A stretch of DNA of 32,845 nucleotides from Anaerolineales bacterium (lineage in GTDB: Bacteria; Chloroflexota; Anaerolineae; Anaerolineales; UBA11858), in the NCBI GenBank assembly GCA_016785015.1, contig JADHTJ010000039.1, positions 1 to 32,845 of the forward strand, read 5' to 3'. Position numbers and translations under genes: made by a program. The notes beneath the pieces were generated by a model. It was given only the letters and a program-made list of their open reading frames with translations. It did not search any database and had not been told where the DNA came from. This document shows positions 26,801 to 32,647 of this stretch, one piece after another; the first letter of the stretch is position 1; each line of letters begins with the position of its first letter.

Positions 26801-27245
26801 AGGCCCGGCTATCGAAAATCTGCCCGCCCGATTTGAAGAACCAGTCATCGTTTAGCATGGCGTTGTGGACAACGAAGTAGCTCACATCGGGGCTGCGACC
26901 ATCTTCATAGGCGTCGATCACCCCACCATGCACGAAGTGAGTCCCGTCGGGGTTGCGGAATTCTAAGGCCACAACGCCGGTCGTATCCCCCCGCAGATAA
27001 CGCTGCCCTTCGATCCCCAGTTCGCAGCGTACATAAGAAGCCAGCGTGCGTTTTCCTCCACTCAGAGCAGCTTGGTTGAAGCGGGTATCGCGCTGGCCTC
27101 CAACCAGGGCAAACTGAACGGCATCCAACACGGTTGATTTACCGGCACCATTGATACCGATAAAGTAGGTTGTGCCCTGGCAGGTGATGGTCGTGTTTTC
27201 AAACAGATGCCAGTTGATCAGGCGAATGCGGGTGAGTTGTTTCAT
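23886..27245 (-). CDS. jetC: Wadjet SMC-like ATPase JetC
   Basis: This 1119-residue MukB/SbcC-like ATPase has the Walker A motif GINGAGKST at residues 30-38. Two long coiled-coil arms (about 240-420 and 650-900) flank a hinge-like centre (about 450-620). The signature SGGE is at 1008-1011 and the Walker B motif LAMFDEA has D1045 and E1046. As in other SMC proteins, two JetC heads dimerise on ATP and drive DNA loop extrusion. With JetA (kleisin-like) and JetB it forms the motor that presents circular plasmid DNA to JetD. It begins 6 nt after the jetB stop, consistent with coupled expression. All ATPase motifs are intact, so the system looks functional. Confidence 0.95.
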   Translation of the reverse strand: MKQLTRIRLINWHLFENTTITCQGTTYFIGINGAGKSTVLDAVQFALVGGQRDTRFNQAALSGGKRTLASYVRCELGIEGQRYLRGDTTGVVALEFRNPDGTHFVHGGVIDAYEDGRSPDVSYFVVHNAMLNDDWFFKSGGQIFDSRAFKRHLEHFSLPAESRAQVFTRLEDYRFHLLNRLGQLKDSFLAKIVKGVAFSPLTNIRSFVHNYLLDENLVDVKTLQAQLETLRHFESLAADVRERIASLEQIDEFDQERLANRRRRITNGYIRRRAQGDDHLAELKTRRIQLDEAQLELSRAEVQRDEMTENLRFAQNDLFDARVTLETDHTAAREKELNAEIATLEPELAKLQERAAEISQTIAREQEDAGRLRELLEADGTSIPPEVDQFIQAQNEENLEGEYPHLKLVRALQTPLSTLGSDFASQRTLLDEKVRQNQDETARLEREISQLRTGDRQASYEAESPSAVRLQRLLRAQLELSQDDVQLLCTTLQIPDESWQDAVEGILGRARFTLMVPPEHYDEAVRIYRQHRHKDGVHGVGLLDTERLLQNKKKSKKNSLATEVQTDHPAARAFVDLLLGDYVKVKDIEELRGHPTAVTGECFVRRNFATHHLNPRTYRRWFIGERSGPRQIEQRQERLDEITVEMGAIIDKSTAFQERSSLTQDKIRTLVELEHALPALAQLTELEARLGECQRELASLDTQTVTKLQANLERCQAETNRLHTENSTHERQIGGFQAKIQNLADEILPGLEQTADQAIQDAGQFIAQEINPEQSLEDTLAEVDKEYTRRRERQPIETILQNATRYENDYANAEMRSRDRLREAKQAYSLRYDFGYDDAEDAARYLTEREKLVGSELPQYETRIAEQRALAEQELVENFIHRLREQVMEARQQLSYLNTTLSQLRFGGERFEFTTRPSPSLRQVYDMVMDSQRILGDSLFESDFRQRHQQGWDLLFERLTGCGPEGDEALTKEIRELQDYRNYLEYDIRIHYPKGARALLSKINTKKSGGETTTPFYVAMAASFAQAYRLNQSHPSDTIRLAMFDEAFGKMDTARTASALKFMNDTGLQVLLATPPDKSAALLDYVDSVRTVVRKNNHAFVIEIDKAEMVRELEAASVQ

Positions 27246-27251
27246 AGGATT

Positions 27252-27887
27252 TTATTCCGTATTTTCATCTTCCTCATTATCTTCAACTTTTCGATATTTC
27301 CGTAACCATGCCTCCATTTCATCCGCGCTTTGGATAGGGAGAATCATGCGCACGGAGCCGCGCAGCCGCAGCCGCGCATCGCCATCCCGAACGTCGATGG
27401 TACGGCCGTCCAGAAGTTCGATTAAACCCATCGCTTTGAGACGATTGAGAATGGTCTTGTATTGCGTGATGCCCAGAACCCGTTCTTTGCCGGTGATGGT
27501 GCGGTATTCTTCGCGTAGTTCCCCGATGGTGACGACTGGGTCATTCGCCAGGCTGAGATGTTCGACCCGCTCCTCATAGAGTTTGCGTAGTACTACGATC
27601 ATCAGGGTTTGGTCGAGCTTATAGCGCGTCCGGCTGTAACTGTACTCCGAAACCACTTGAAAAATGCGGTGGTAATCGTCATGCAGCAGATTGAACCCTG
27701 AGAACTTCAACATACTTTCGAAAGCATACCGGTGGCGATGGATAAAATAATAATCATCCTTGTCGGCTTCGATATCCTGGTGCAGGAAGGTCTGACCAAG
27801 CAGCCGGTTGGTCACCCGGGGCACTTCGCGGCGCGCTTTTTCGGTAAGACCGGCGGAGGAGAGTAGGGGGCTGAAATCTAGGGACAT
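27252..27887 (-). CDS. jetB: Wadjet subunit JetB (DUF4194, MukE-like)
   Basis: This 211-residue protein is rich in helices and shows the two winged-helix layout of MukE-like kleisin partners, ending in an acidic tail (YRKVEDNEEDENTE). Segments such as HQDIEADKDDYYFIHRHRYAF, SYSRTRYKLDQTLMIVVLRKLYEE and a KERVLGITQYKTILNRLKAMGLIELLDG wing, read in pieces, fit the DUF4194 family. It sits between jetA and jetC, the usual place in Wadjet operons, and is followed by jetC after 6 nt. JetB binds the kleisin JetA and helps load DNA in the JetABC complex. Identification rests on size, layout and context, with moderate motif support. Confidence 0.88.
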   Translation of the reverse strand: MSLDFSPLLSSAGLTEKARREVPRVTNRLLGQTFLHQDIEADKDDYYFIHRHRYAFESMLKFSGFNLLHDDYHRIFQVVSEYSYSRTRYKLDQTLMIVVLRKLYEERVEHLSLANDPVVTIGELREEYRTITGKERVLGITQYKTILNRLKAMGLIELLDGRTIDVRDGDARLRLRGSVRMILPIQSADEMEAWLRKYRKVEDNEEDENTE

Positions 27888-27905
27888 GAGCTTATTCCGT
27901 CTAGT

Positions 27906-27947
27906 ATTGGGTACTGCTTACTGAACACTGTTTACTGAGTACTGGTT
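27906..27947. repeat. Heptameric tandem repeat in the jetA-jetB spacer
   Basis: Six 7-bp units with the consensus ACTGNNT run in register: ATTGGGT, ACTGCTT, ACTGAAC, ACTGTTT, ACTGAGT and ACTGGTT. They fill most of the 58-bp spacer between jetA and jetB. Two more units (ACTGAAC, ACTGGCT) lie at the end of jetC (23888-23901). Confidence 0.75.
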
Positions 27948-29424
27948 ACAATTTTTCTAACTCGAAGGGTACAATCCTGTAGCCGCCAACTTCCACGAGT
28001 TCACCCTCTACGCTATCGATGCCATAGGCAACCTCGGGATGGTGGGCGTAGGCGATGATGGTGGTCAGCCACTGTAAATCGTTGAGTATGTCTGGCGGGA
28101 GTTCGTTGGCGTGGAGTTTTTTGTGACCGTTGAAGAAACCCAGGACGAAGCGGTTGATCTTGTCGGGAGTAAGAGCCTGGGTGACATCTTGCAGGGTAGC
28201 GGCGCGCAATGCCATCAGTTCTGATGGGCGCAAGGTAGGAGAGATGATTTCAGCAGGGATGAAGGCTTTGCGGCTTTGTGGAGGCGTGTAGTAACTGCGC
28301 AAGTCTGGTTGGTTGACAGGATGGTGCTGCAAGCCGGGTGCCTCTTCGGGAAACAGAGTTTCGCCCTCCTCTTGCAGAGCATTCATGTGTTTTGCCAAGT
28401 TGACCAGTCGGTCCTTGAAACTGCCGTCTGCGTTGACTAGTTGGTAACGGATCTGGCGTAGCGAGGTGCGTAGATATTGGGCGTGGCGGTGGTCGATATC
28501 TTCTAAGAGTGGATCAAGCCCTTCTAACTGATGGATGATGAATTGCATAGAGCGAGTGATCTCTTCACTGGCCTGAGCCGGGGTGAGGTTTCCTTGGGTT
28601 GCTAATTCATCCGTGGCCTTATCGAGCCATCGATTGTCAAGCTGCCATCCTTGCAGTTGGTTGACGATATCGCGCCGGTACCGTGAGATGTGATCGGATG
28701 TTTTCAAGGCATGGTAAGTCGGACCCAGGGTTTCAGCATAATCATCGAATTGTAGGTGCAGCAATTCTGAGATGGTGGAATTGTTTCCGTGGGATGGGTT
28801 CTGGCTGCGGGTGGCTCGTTCGATGTAGCGGCGGATGTTTTGGTTGAGTTCATTCAGGCCGCGCACCACCTGGCGGACGTTTTCGAAAGCCTGGGTAATC
28901 GCCAGGGCTGGGGAAAAATCGTTCCGGTCGGAGGCGGCGGTCAGAAGTTGGTGGGCTGTGTAGAGTTGGCCGCTGAACTCGCGCGGCTTTTGTTCTTCGA
29001 TTGTACGGAAAGCTTCCAGCAAGGTGAAGACATAATTGGGCAGGATGATCGTTTCGGTGTAATCGGCGTGCTGCTCGCGTTCGATCCAGCCAGATTCGTC
29101 CAGACGACGCAGCAGGTAACTGGCATATTCCTGGGCACTTTGCCCCCCGCCTGGTTTGGATGGGCTTCCCCCATTGCCATTGTCTTCTGCCGACATTTGG
29201 GCTGCCACTTCGGTTTCCGCCCCCGCATTTTTTAGGTAATCTACGATTTCTGCGATTACCACCTCTCGAGTTAACCCAAAACGGTTGAACTCAGCCAGGG
29301 CATAGATTCGCAGCAAAATTGCGATGTAGTGACGTTGCAGGCAGATATACCCTTGGGTGCTGAAGATGTTGAACAGGTTAGCGGGTAGAATGTCGAATGG
29401 GTTGGTGGTCGTGGTCTGCGTCAT
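27946..29424 (-). CDS. jetA: Wadjet kleisin-like subunit JetA
   Basis: This 492-residue protein opens with a winged-helix-like region (residues 10-150, broken by an Asn/Gly-rich loop at 80-98). A long helical middle (150-370) and a C-terminal wing that ends in a short beta-rich segment (GELVEVGGYRIVPFELEKL) follow. This is the MukF/kleisin layout of JetA. I think it belongs to the DUF5716-type group, but I cannot confirm the Wadjet subtype by eye. It bridges the JetC ATPase heads and binds JetB. The start ATG overlaps the stop of the upstream XRE gene (ATGA, 29421-29424), so regulator and system are translationally coupled. jetB follows after 58 nt that hold heptameric repeats. Confidence 0.88.
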   Translation of the reverse strand: MTQTTTTNPFDILPANLFNIFSTQGYICLQRHYIAILLRIYALAEFNRFGLTREVVIAEIVDYLKNAGAETEVAAQMSAEDNGNGGSPSKPGGGQSAQEYASYLLRRLDESGWIEREQHADYTETIILPNYVFTLLEAFRTIEEQKPREFSGQLYTAHQLLTAASDRNDFSPALAITQAFENVRQVVRGLNELNQNIRRYIERATRSQNPSHGNNSTISELLHLQFDDYAETLGPTYHALKTSDHISRYRRDIVNQLQGWQLDNRWLDKATDELATQGNLTPAQASEEITRSMQFIIHQLEGLDPLLEDIDHRHAQYLRTSLRQIRYQLVNADGSFKDRLVNLAKHMNALQEEGETLFPEEAPGLQHHPVNQPDLRSYYTPPQSRKAFIPAEIISPTLRPSELMALRAATLQDVTQALTPDKINRFVLGFFNGHKKLHANELPPDILNDLQWLTTIIAYAHHPEVAYGIDSVEGELVEVGGYRIVPFELEKL

Positions 29425-29666
29425 TCACTCTTCTCCCAAGTAAGAATTTCACCCAGTTCGCAGTTGAGCGTCTCGCACAGCCGGGCCAGAGCGTCCAGAT
29501 CAATATAACGGGCTCGCCCAGAATCGAGGCGATAGACCAGGTCTTTGGGCACATTCGCTTGGGCTGCAAGACTGCGCAGTGAAGACCGCTCGCCTGTGGT
29601 GGCTTGCAGTTTTCCTAAAAGGATAGTGATACGACCGGTAGTTGAAATCTTCGTCATATAGAACAT
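29421..29666 (-). CDS. XRE-family helix-turn-helix regulator of the Wadjet operon
   Basis: This 81-residue protein consists almost only of an XRE/Cro-type HTH: RSLAAQANVPKDLVYRLDSG is the helix-turn-helix (about residues 31-50), followed by DLDALARLCETLNCELGEILTWE, the usual closing helices of the family. It is the first gene of the operon and overlaps jetA by 4 nt. A 16-bp dyad covers its own start, which suggests autorepression and so control of Wadjet expression. The start may be ATG 29666 or ATG 29657 (three residues shorter); neither has a strong Shine-Dalgarno. Confidence 0.88.
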   Translation of the reverse strand: MFYMTKISTTGRITILLGKLQATTGERSSLRSLAAQANVPKDLVYRLDSGRARYIDLDALARLCETLNCELGEILTWEKSE

Positions 29667-29713
29667 CCGTTCTAACTATGTCGAAGTATACGTCTACTCA
29701 GTGTGCTTGTCAA
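29659..29713 (-). promoter_or_regulatory. Wadjet operon promoter with dyad operator
   Basis: On the minus strand TTGACA (29708-29713), a 17-nt spacer and TATACT (29685-29690) form a near-consensus promoter with a start near 29678. The dyad TAGAACATCCGTTCTA (29659-29674), with 6-bp arms, lies directly downstream over the first codon of the XRE gene. A repressor there would block early elongation and translation. Confidence 0.75.
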
Positions 29714-29882
29714 GACATTTATGGGTATAAATCGACAAATGTTTTTGTACTGCGACATAATGCGAATTTACACCCAATATGTGAATCGCCAACGAATCTA
29801 ACTCAATGAGCATTGATTATAAGAAAAATGAAAAGATTTGTAGTGGTCTGAAGGATGGCGCACACCGTGCTGTGTTATTCTA

Positions 29883-30028
29883 AGGAGCGCAGGAAGCGAA
29901 GCGGCTGAAGCGACAAAGCCTGCCCTGAGCCTGTCGAAGGGAATCCCTGATACCGTGCGAGAATTCATACCTGTGCGGGTTAAATGTATCGAACGCCGCA
30001 GGGATTCTTCGCTGCGCTCAGCATGACA
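29883..30028. repeat. Dispersed intergenic repeat with inverted ends
   Basis: A block beside Wadjet contains CCTGAGCCTGTCGAAGG (29924-29940). GAATCCCTG (29941-29949) is repeated inverted as CAGGGATTC (29999-30007). The same core is embedded in jetD. The remaining upstream sequence (29714-29882) shows no gene or RNA that I can recognise. Confidence 0.6.
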
Positions 30029-30047
30029 ATACTGTTTACCATCCTTC

Positions 30048-30162
30048 TGACTAACTTATGTTACGCACACGTAGCGAGAAAGTCTAAAAAATAGGGGGGG
30101 GCTTCTCCCCCCCCCTATTTTTTAGGATTTTTCTCTTTAGGTTGCGTAATATCAATGACTAA
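30048..30162. mobile_element. 101-bp MITE-like hairpin element with 7-bp direct repeats
   Basis: TGACTAA flanks the element on both sides (30048-30054, 30156-30162). The terminal 13 nt (30055-30067 and 30143-30155) are inverted repeats matching in 10 of 13 positions, including a perfect TTACGCA/TGCGTAA. The centre is a perfect 18-bp stem, CTAAAAAATAGGGGGGGG (30084-30101) against 30108-30125, with a 6-nt loop. It has no coding capacity. The central hairpin could also terminate transcription in both directions. Confidence 0.6.
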
Positions 30163-30191
30163 TGCAAAATATCAATAAAAACCACAACCAC

Positions 30192-30290
30192 TTGTAGACC
30201 GTTGGGTTAGCTTACTGCAAAAGTTTTTCATTTTAGGTACCTGATTTAGGACTGACACTCATAACCCGACAGTTGGCAGTTCAAGTTACC
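30192..30290 (+). repeat. Decayed tRNA-like copy with upstream repeat (copy A)
   Basis: Bases 30192-30254 are about 75-80% identical to 31384-31447 (copy B). CTCATAACCCGA (30258-30269), identical to the anticodon loop and stem of the initiator tRNA (21111-21122), follows, and then a degenerate T-arm with TTCAAGT. No 5' half of a tRNA can be folded, so it is a remnant, probably of an older attachment site. Confidence 0.55.
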
Positions 30291-30301
30291 CTTTATTTAT
30301 C

Positions 30302-30328
30302 AAAAGCGTCTTCTTGCAGGCGCTTTTT
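30302..30328 (+). terminator. Terminator after the decayed tRNA-like copy
   Basis: AAAAGCG (30302-30308) pairs with CGCTTTT (30321-30327), extended by T-G and C-G pairs, and is followed by T. It occupies the same place as the terminators behind the other two tRNA copies. Confidence 0.7.
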
Positions 30329-30463
30329 CCATTAATGGAACATAAGCTGATTGGATGATAATCTAGGTGACACTTTCAGGGCAAAGTTGATAATTTACTT
30401 GGAAGACTCCGTTTAGTTGCATTGATTATACAAATCGTAAACCGAAAAACTCGTTAATTAAAA

Positions 30464-30499
30464 TAGGGAGACGCCCTAACCAAGAAATTAAGGTAAAAT
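30464..30499 (+). promoter_or_regulatory. Probable promoter and dyad of the HEPN-MNT pair
   Basis: TAAAAT (30494-30499) is a fair -10. Where a -35 would sit there is instead a dyad, TAGGGAGACGCCCTA (30464-30478, 5-bp arms), a candidate operator. AAGG (30518-30521) precedes ATG 30530 by 8 nt. Confidence 0.45.
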
Positions 30500-30529
30500 G
30501 TTTGTGAGTAGTTGTGTAAGGTTGAACAT

Positions 30530-30928
30530 ATGAAAAATAATGTAGAAGCAATTCGGATATATATTGATGGTGCTAGAGATGCCCTTGAGAGTGCCCAATA
30601 CAACCAAAAGGGTGGGTATTACGGTTTAACAGTCAATCGAGGGTATTATGCTTTCTTTTATGGTGCTTCTGCAGTGTTGTTTACTTTAGATATAACAAGG
30701 AGCAAGCATTCTGGCATTTTGGCTGCTTTTCGGGAGCAGTTTGTGAAAACTGGATTCTTCTCGGTTCAAGACAGCAATGCTTATGGTGAAGCATTCGAGT
30801 TGCGTAATATCTCAGATGATGAAATGCTCGGTGATGTAGGCCAAGACCAGGCATCAATCACTATTGAAAATGCAAAAGGCTTTATTGATCGGTGCGTGCT
30901 GTATCTCAAGCAGGAGGGACACATATGA
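30530..30928 (+). CDS. HEPN-domain protein (putative toxin of a HEPN-MNT pair)
   Basis: This 132-residue all-helical protein has a HEPN pattern: a first helix with NQKGGYYGLTVNRGYYAFFYGASAVLF, read in parts, then KHSGILAAFREQFVKTG, and then the conserved FELRNISDDE helix. HEPN proteins are often RNases that act as toxins. The classic Rx4-6H catalytic motif is not obvious here, which is common in this pfam05168-like subgroup. ATG 30530 is chosen over an upstream TTG (30512) because of the AAGG site. The stop overlaps the start of the MNT gene (ATGA). Pairing with a minimal nucleotidyltransferase matches the HEPN-MNT toxin-antitoxin type, in which the MNT protein AMPylates the HEPN partner. Confidence 0.82.
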   Translation: MKNNVEAIRIYIDGARDALESAQYNQKGGYYGLTVNRGYYAFFYGASAVLFTLDITRSKHSGILAAFREQFVKTGFFSVQDSNAYGEAFELRNISDDEMLGDVGQDQASITIENAKGFIDRCVLYLKQEGHI

Positions 30929-31293
30929 GAGAAAGCGCATTAGCCCGTTTGTCTGAAATTGAACAAGTCGCGGTAAAAACTTATGTGCAAGATATTCGTA
31001 AGCAATATCCGGACCAGATTCTTGCAGTAGCTTTATTTGGATCAAAAGCACGTGGAGATGATGATCCTGAGTCCGATATCGATTTGCTTGTGATCACTAA
31101 TTCCGAGAGTTATGATTTTCGTTCGGCTTTGTGGAGGATCGCCTCAGAAATTTCGTTGAACAATAATGTGCTTATTTCAGCTCATATATTTAGCCAGGAA
31201 CGTTGGGAGAGACTCCGTAAAATTGGTTTGCCTTTTTCCAGAGCCATTTTAGCTGACCGTATTCCTTTGGCATTAGAGGAAACCTCAGTATGA
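30925..31293 (+). CDS. Minimal nucleotidyltransferase (MNT, putative antitoxin of the HEPN-MNT pair)
   Basis: This 122-residue protein has the pol-beta nucleotidyltransferase signature GSKARGDDDPESDIDLLV at about residues 39-56: G39-S40 and the metal-binding pair D51 and D53. A third acidic residue is not evident in the following strand (NNNVLISAHIF), so activity may be reduced or the acid lies elsewhere. AGGAGG (30912-30917) precedes ATG 30925 by 7 nt, and the start overlaps the HEPN stop by 4 nt. In characterised pairs the MNT enzyme adds AMP to a residue of the HEPN toxin and silences it. A longer reading frame back to 30892 only re-reads the HEPN gene. Confidence 0.85.
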   Translation: MRESALARLSEIEQVAVKTYVQDIRKQYPDQILAVALFGSKARGDDDPESDIDLLVITNSESYDFRSALWRIASEISLNNNVLISAHIFSQERWERLRKIGLPFSRAILADRIPLALEETSV

Positions 31294-31373
31294 GTTTTCA
31301 TCGCGATGGAATGGGGCACTTTGCGAAGCTAGGTGGTAATATTACTCTGATTGATAAAATTGGAGAACTATAA
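31290..31373 (+). CDS. Possible 27-residue peptide coupled to the MNT gene
   Basis: ATG 31290 overlaps the MNT stop (ATGA) and the frame runs 27 codons to TAA 31371-31373. The product begins MSFHRDGMGHF and matches no family I know. It may be the remnant of a third gene or chance. The overlap type is the same as between HEPN and MNT, which is the only support. Confidence 0.25.
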   Translation: MSFHRDGMGHFAKLGGNITLIDKIGEL

Positions 31374-31383
31374 GTTCACCGAA

Positions 31384-31447
31384 TTGTAGACCGAAGGGTT
31401 AGCTCACAGCACAAGTTATTCCGTTTTAGATACCTTTTACCGGACTG
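31384..31447 (+). repeat. Copy B of the repeat that flanks the HEPN-MNT pair
   Basis: Begins with TTGTAGACCG, as copy A does 1192 bp upstream, and shares GGGTTAGC, TTTTAG and the end GGACTG. Each copy is followed by a tRNA-Met-like 3' segment and a terminator. Together they bracket the HEPN-MNT genes as a unit. Confidence 0.6.
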
Positions 31448-31460
31448 GAACCGCAGAGCG

Positions 31461-31555
31461 ACCCGAAGGTCCCAGGTTCGCCCCGCTGCACGTGCAGCGG
31501 GATTGAGCGAGAGCGAGTGGACTACGCTCCTGTTCTTAAGTCCTGGCCCCGCTAT
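31461..31555 (+). pseudogene. 3' fragment of the initiator tRNA gene, split in the T-loop by 58 nt
   Basis: ACCCGAAGGTCCCAGGTTCG (31461-31480) and AGTCCTGGCCCCGCTAT (31539-31555) are identical to consecutive parts of the tRNA at 21117-21153. The 58 nt between them begin with a near-perfect palindrome: CCCGCTGCACGTGCAGCGGG (31482-31501) reads the same on both strands. There is no 5' half, so no tRNA can be made. It is best explained as the distal attachment site of the island, later hit by a small insertion. Confidence 0.8.
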
Positions 31556-31560
31556 GATTA

Positions 31561-31588
31561 AAAAACGCCCTTTCAGGCGTTTTTAGTT
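31561..31588 (+). terminator. Intrinsic terminator behind the tRNA fragment
   Basis: AAAAACGCC (31561-31569) and GGCGTTTTT (31576-31584) form a perfect 9-bp stem with a 6-nt loop. It was probably the native terminator of the initiator tRNA before island insertion. Confidence 0.85.
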
Positions 31589-31590
31589 TA

Positions 31591-31611
31591 AGAGTTTGCG
31601 AAGCAAACTCT
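31591..31611. repeat. Short perfect hairpin
   Basis: AGAGTTTGC and GCAAACTCT (9-bp arms) with a GAA loop follow the terminator. No T-run follows. The rest of the spacer to 31690 shows nothing else. Confidence 0.5.
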
Positions 31612-31690
31612 GCACATATCAAAGTGGATGCATTCTGTCTAAACTATTGTGCAACCTGATCTAAACTGAGTCATAGTCGCAATTAATACT

Positions 31691-32647
31691 TCAACTTAGA
31701 GATTGCCAGGGTAATTGATCCAAATCTACATTGCCGCCCGAAAGAATGACTCCCACGCGCAACCCTGTCAGGTCAATTTTGCCTTCCCAAAGCACTGCCA
31801 CGGAAACCGCAGCGGAGGGTTCAATGATGATCTTAACACGTTCCCAGACAAACTTCATTGCCTCGATGATGGCATCCTCACTTACTGTGACGATCTGCTC
31901 GACGCGTTTTTGGATGATGGGGAAGGTTAACTTACCTAAAGAAGTCAATAAACCATCGGCAATTGTTTGTGGTTTTATTGAGGGGATGATGGTACCAGCT
32001 TGCATGGAACGGTAGGCGTCATCGGCCATTTCTGGCTCGCCTGCGATAACCCTGGTTTGTCGGGAAACCTCGGTCACTGAGATTGCGGTCCCACTTAAAA
32101 GACCCCCTCCACCCACGGGAGCAATAACTACATCCAAACCTGGAATTTCATAAACTAATTCTAAGGCGGCTGTCCCCGCGCCGGCGATGACTTGATAATT
32201 ATTATTGGGATGAACTTCCACCGCGCCTGTTTCACTGATCACTTTGGCTAACGTTGTATCTCGAGCTTCAAGTGTAGGATCACAGAAAGTGGTTTGGCCG
32301 CCGTACCCAGCAACGGCGGCTTTCTTGACTTGGGGAGCGCTACTGGGCATGACAATATTAGCTGGAACGCCCCGCAACCGGGCGGCCAAAGCTAAAGCCT
32401 GGGCGTGGTTGCCGGACGAATGAGTTGCTACTCCTCTCTGGGCTTCGGTTTCACTAAGTGAGAACACTGTATTACAGGCACCGCGAAATCTGAATGCGCC
32501 TACTTTTTGAAAATTCTCACACTTTAGGAATACTTGTGCCCCCACTTGTTGATCCAGGTTTGTGCAGGTTAAAACTGGGGTTTTATGTGCGTAAAGTCGG
32601 ATACGATCGGCAGCATCGCGAATTTCTTTGAGCGTCGGTTCAGTCAC
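31691..32647 (-). CDS. Threonine dehydratase/serine racemase-like PLP protein with a missing catalytic Lys
   Basis: This 318-residue fold-type II PLP protein keeps the asparagine loop SSGNHAQALA, the phosphate-binding GGGGLLSG and the C-terminal LSGGN that contacts the pyridine ring. Its length fits threonine ammonia-lyase and serine racemase enzymes. The PLP motif, usually [SA]FK[x]RGA, reads AFRFRGA here: residue 53 is Arg (AGA, 32489-32491) in place of the Schiff-base Lys. The protein is thus predicted not to form the normal internal aldimine. GTG 32647 is chosen as start because AGGTG lies just before it and the family begins there. The frame runs to 32743, but its extra residues look non-native. 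It is a lone leftward gene beyond the island. Confidence 0.88.
   Translation of the reverse strand: MTEPTLKEIRDAADRIRLYAHKTPVLTCTNLDQQVGAQVFLKCENFQKVGAFRFRGACNTVFSLSETEAQRGVATHSSGNHAQALALAARLRGVPANIVMPSSAPQVKKAAVAGYGGQTTFCDPTLEARDTTLAKVISETGAVEVHPNNNYQVIAGAGTAALELVYEIPGLDVVIAPVGGGGLLSGTAISVTEVSRQTRVIAGEPEMADDAYRSMQAGTIIPSIKPQTIADGLLTSLGKLTFPIIQKRVEQIVTVSEDAIIEAMKFVWERVKIIIEPSAAVSVAVLWEGKIDLTGLRVGVILSGGNVDLDQLPWQSLS

Larger units (their letters stand above)
21117..31555 (+). mobile_element. Defence island integrated at the initiator tRNA gene
   Basis: The left end is the intact tRNA. At the right end, two exact blocks of the tRNA 3' half are found in the same orientation: 20 nt at 31461-31480 equal 21117-21136, and 17 nt at 31539-31555 equal 21137-21153. 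The 10.4 kb between holds a Fic gene, a full Wadjet system with its regulator, and a HEPN-MNT pair, plus repeats. This is the layout left by tyrosine-recombinase integration at a tRNA 3' end. No integrase, relaxase or replication gene is present, so the element is decayed, mobilised in trans, or an assembly of smaller cassettes. Confidence 0.65.

Noticed and set aside
30084..30125. The G-tract hairpin as a plain terminator of a nearby gene
   Set aside because: It lies more than 400 nt from any gene end and sits inside an element with terminal inverted repeats and flanking direct repeats, which explains it better.
30258..30290. Functional tRNA-Met at the anticodon-like CTCATAACCCGA
   Set aside because: No acceptor stem or D-arm can be folded and the T-stem does not pair; only the anticodon segment is kept.
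29883..30330. CRISPR array in the repeat-rich spacer
   Set aside because: Repeats differ in type and spacing, there is no regular repeat-spacer pattern, and no cas gene is present.
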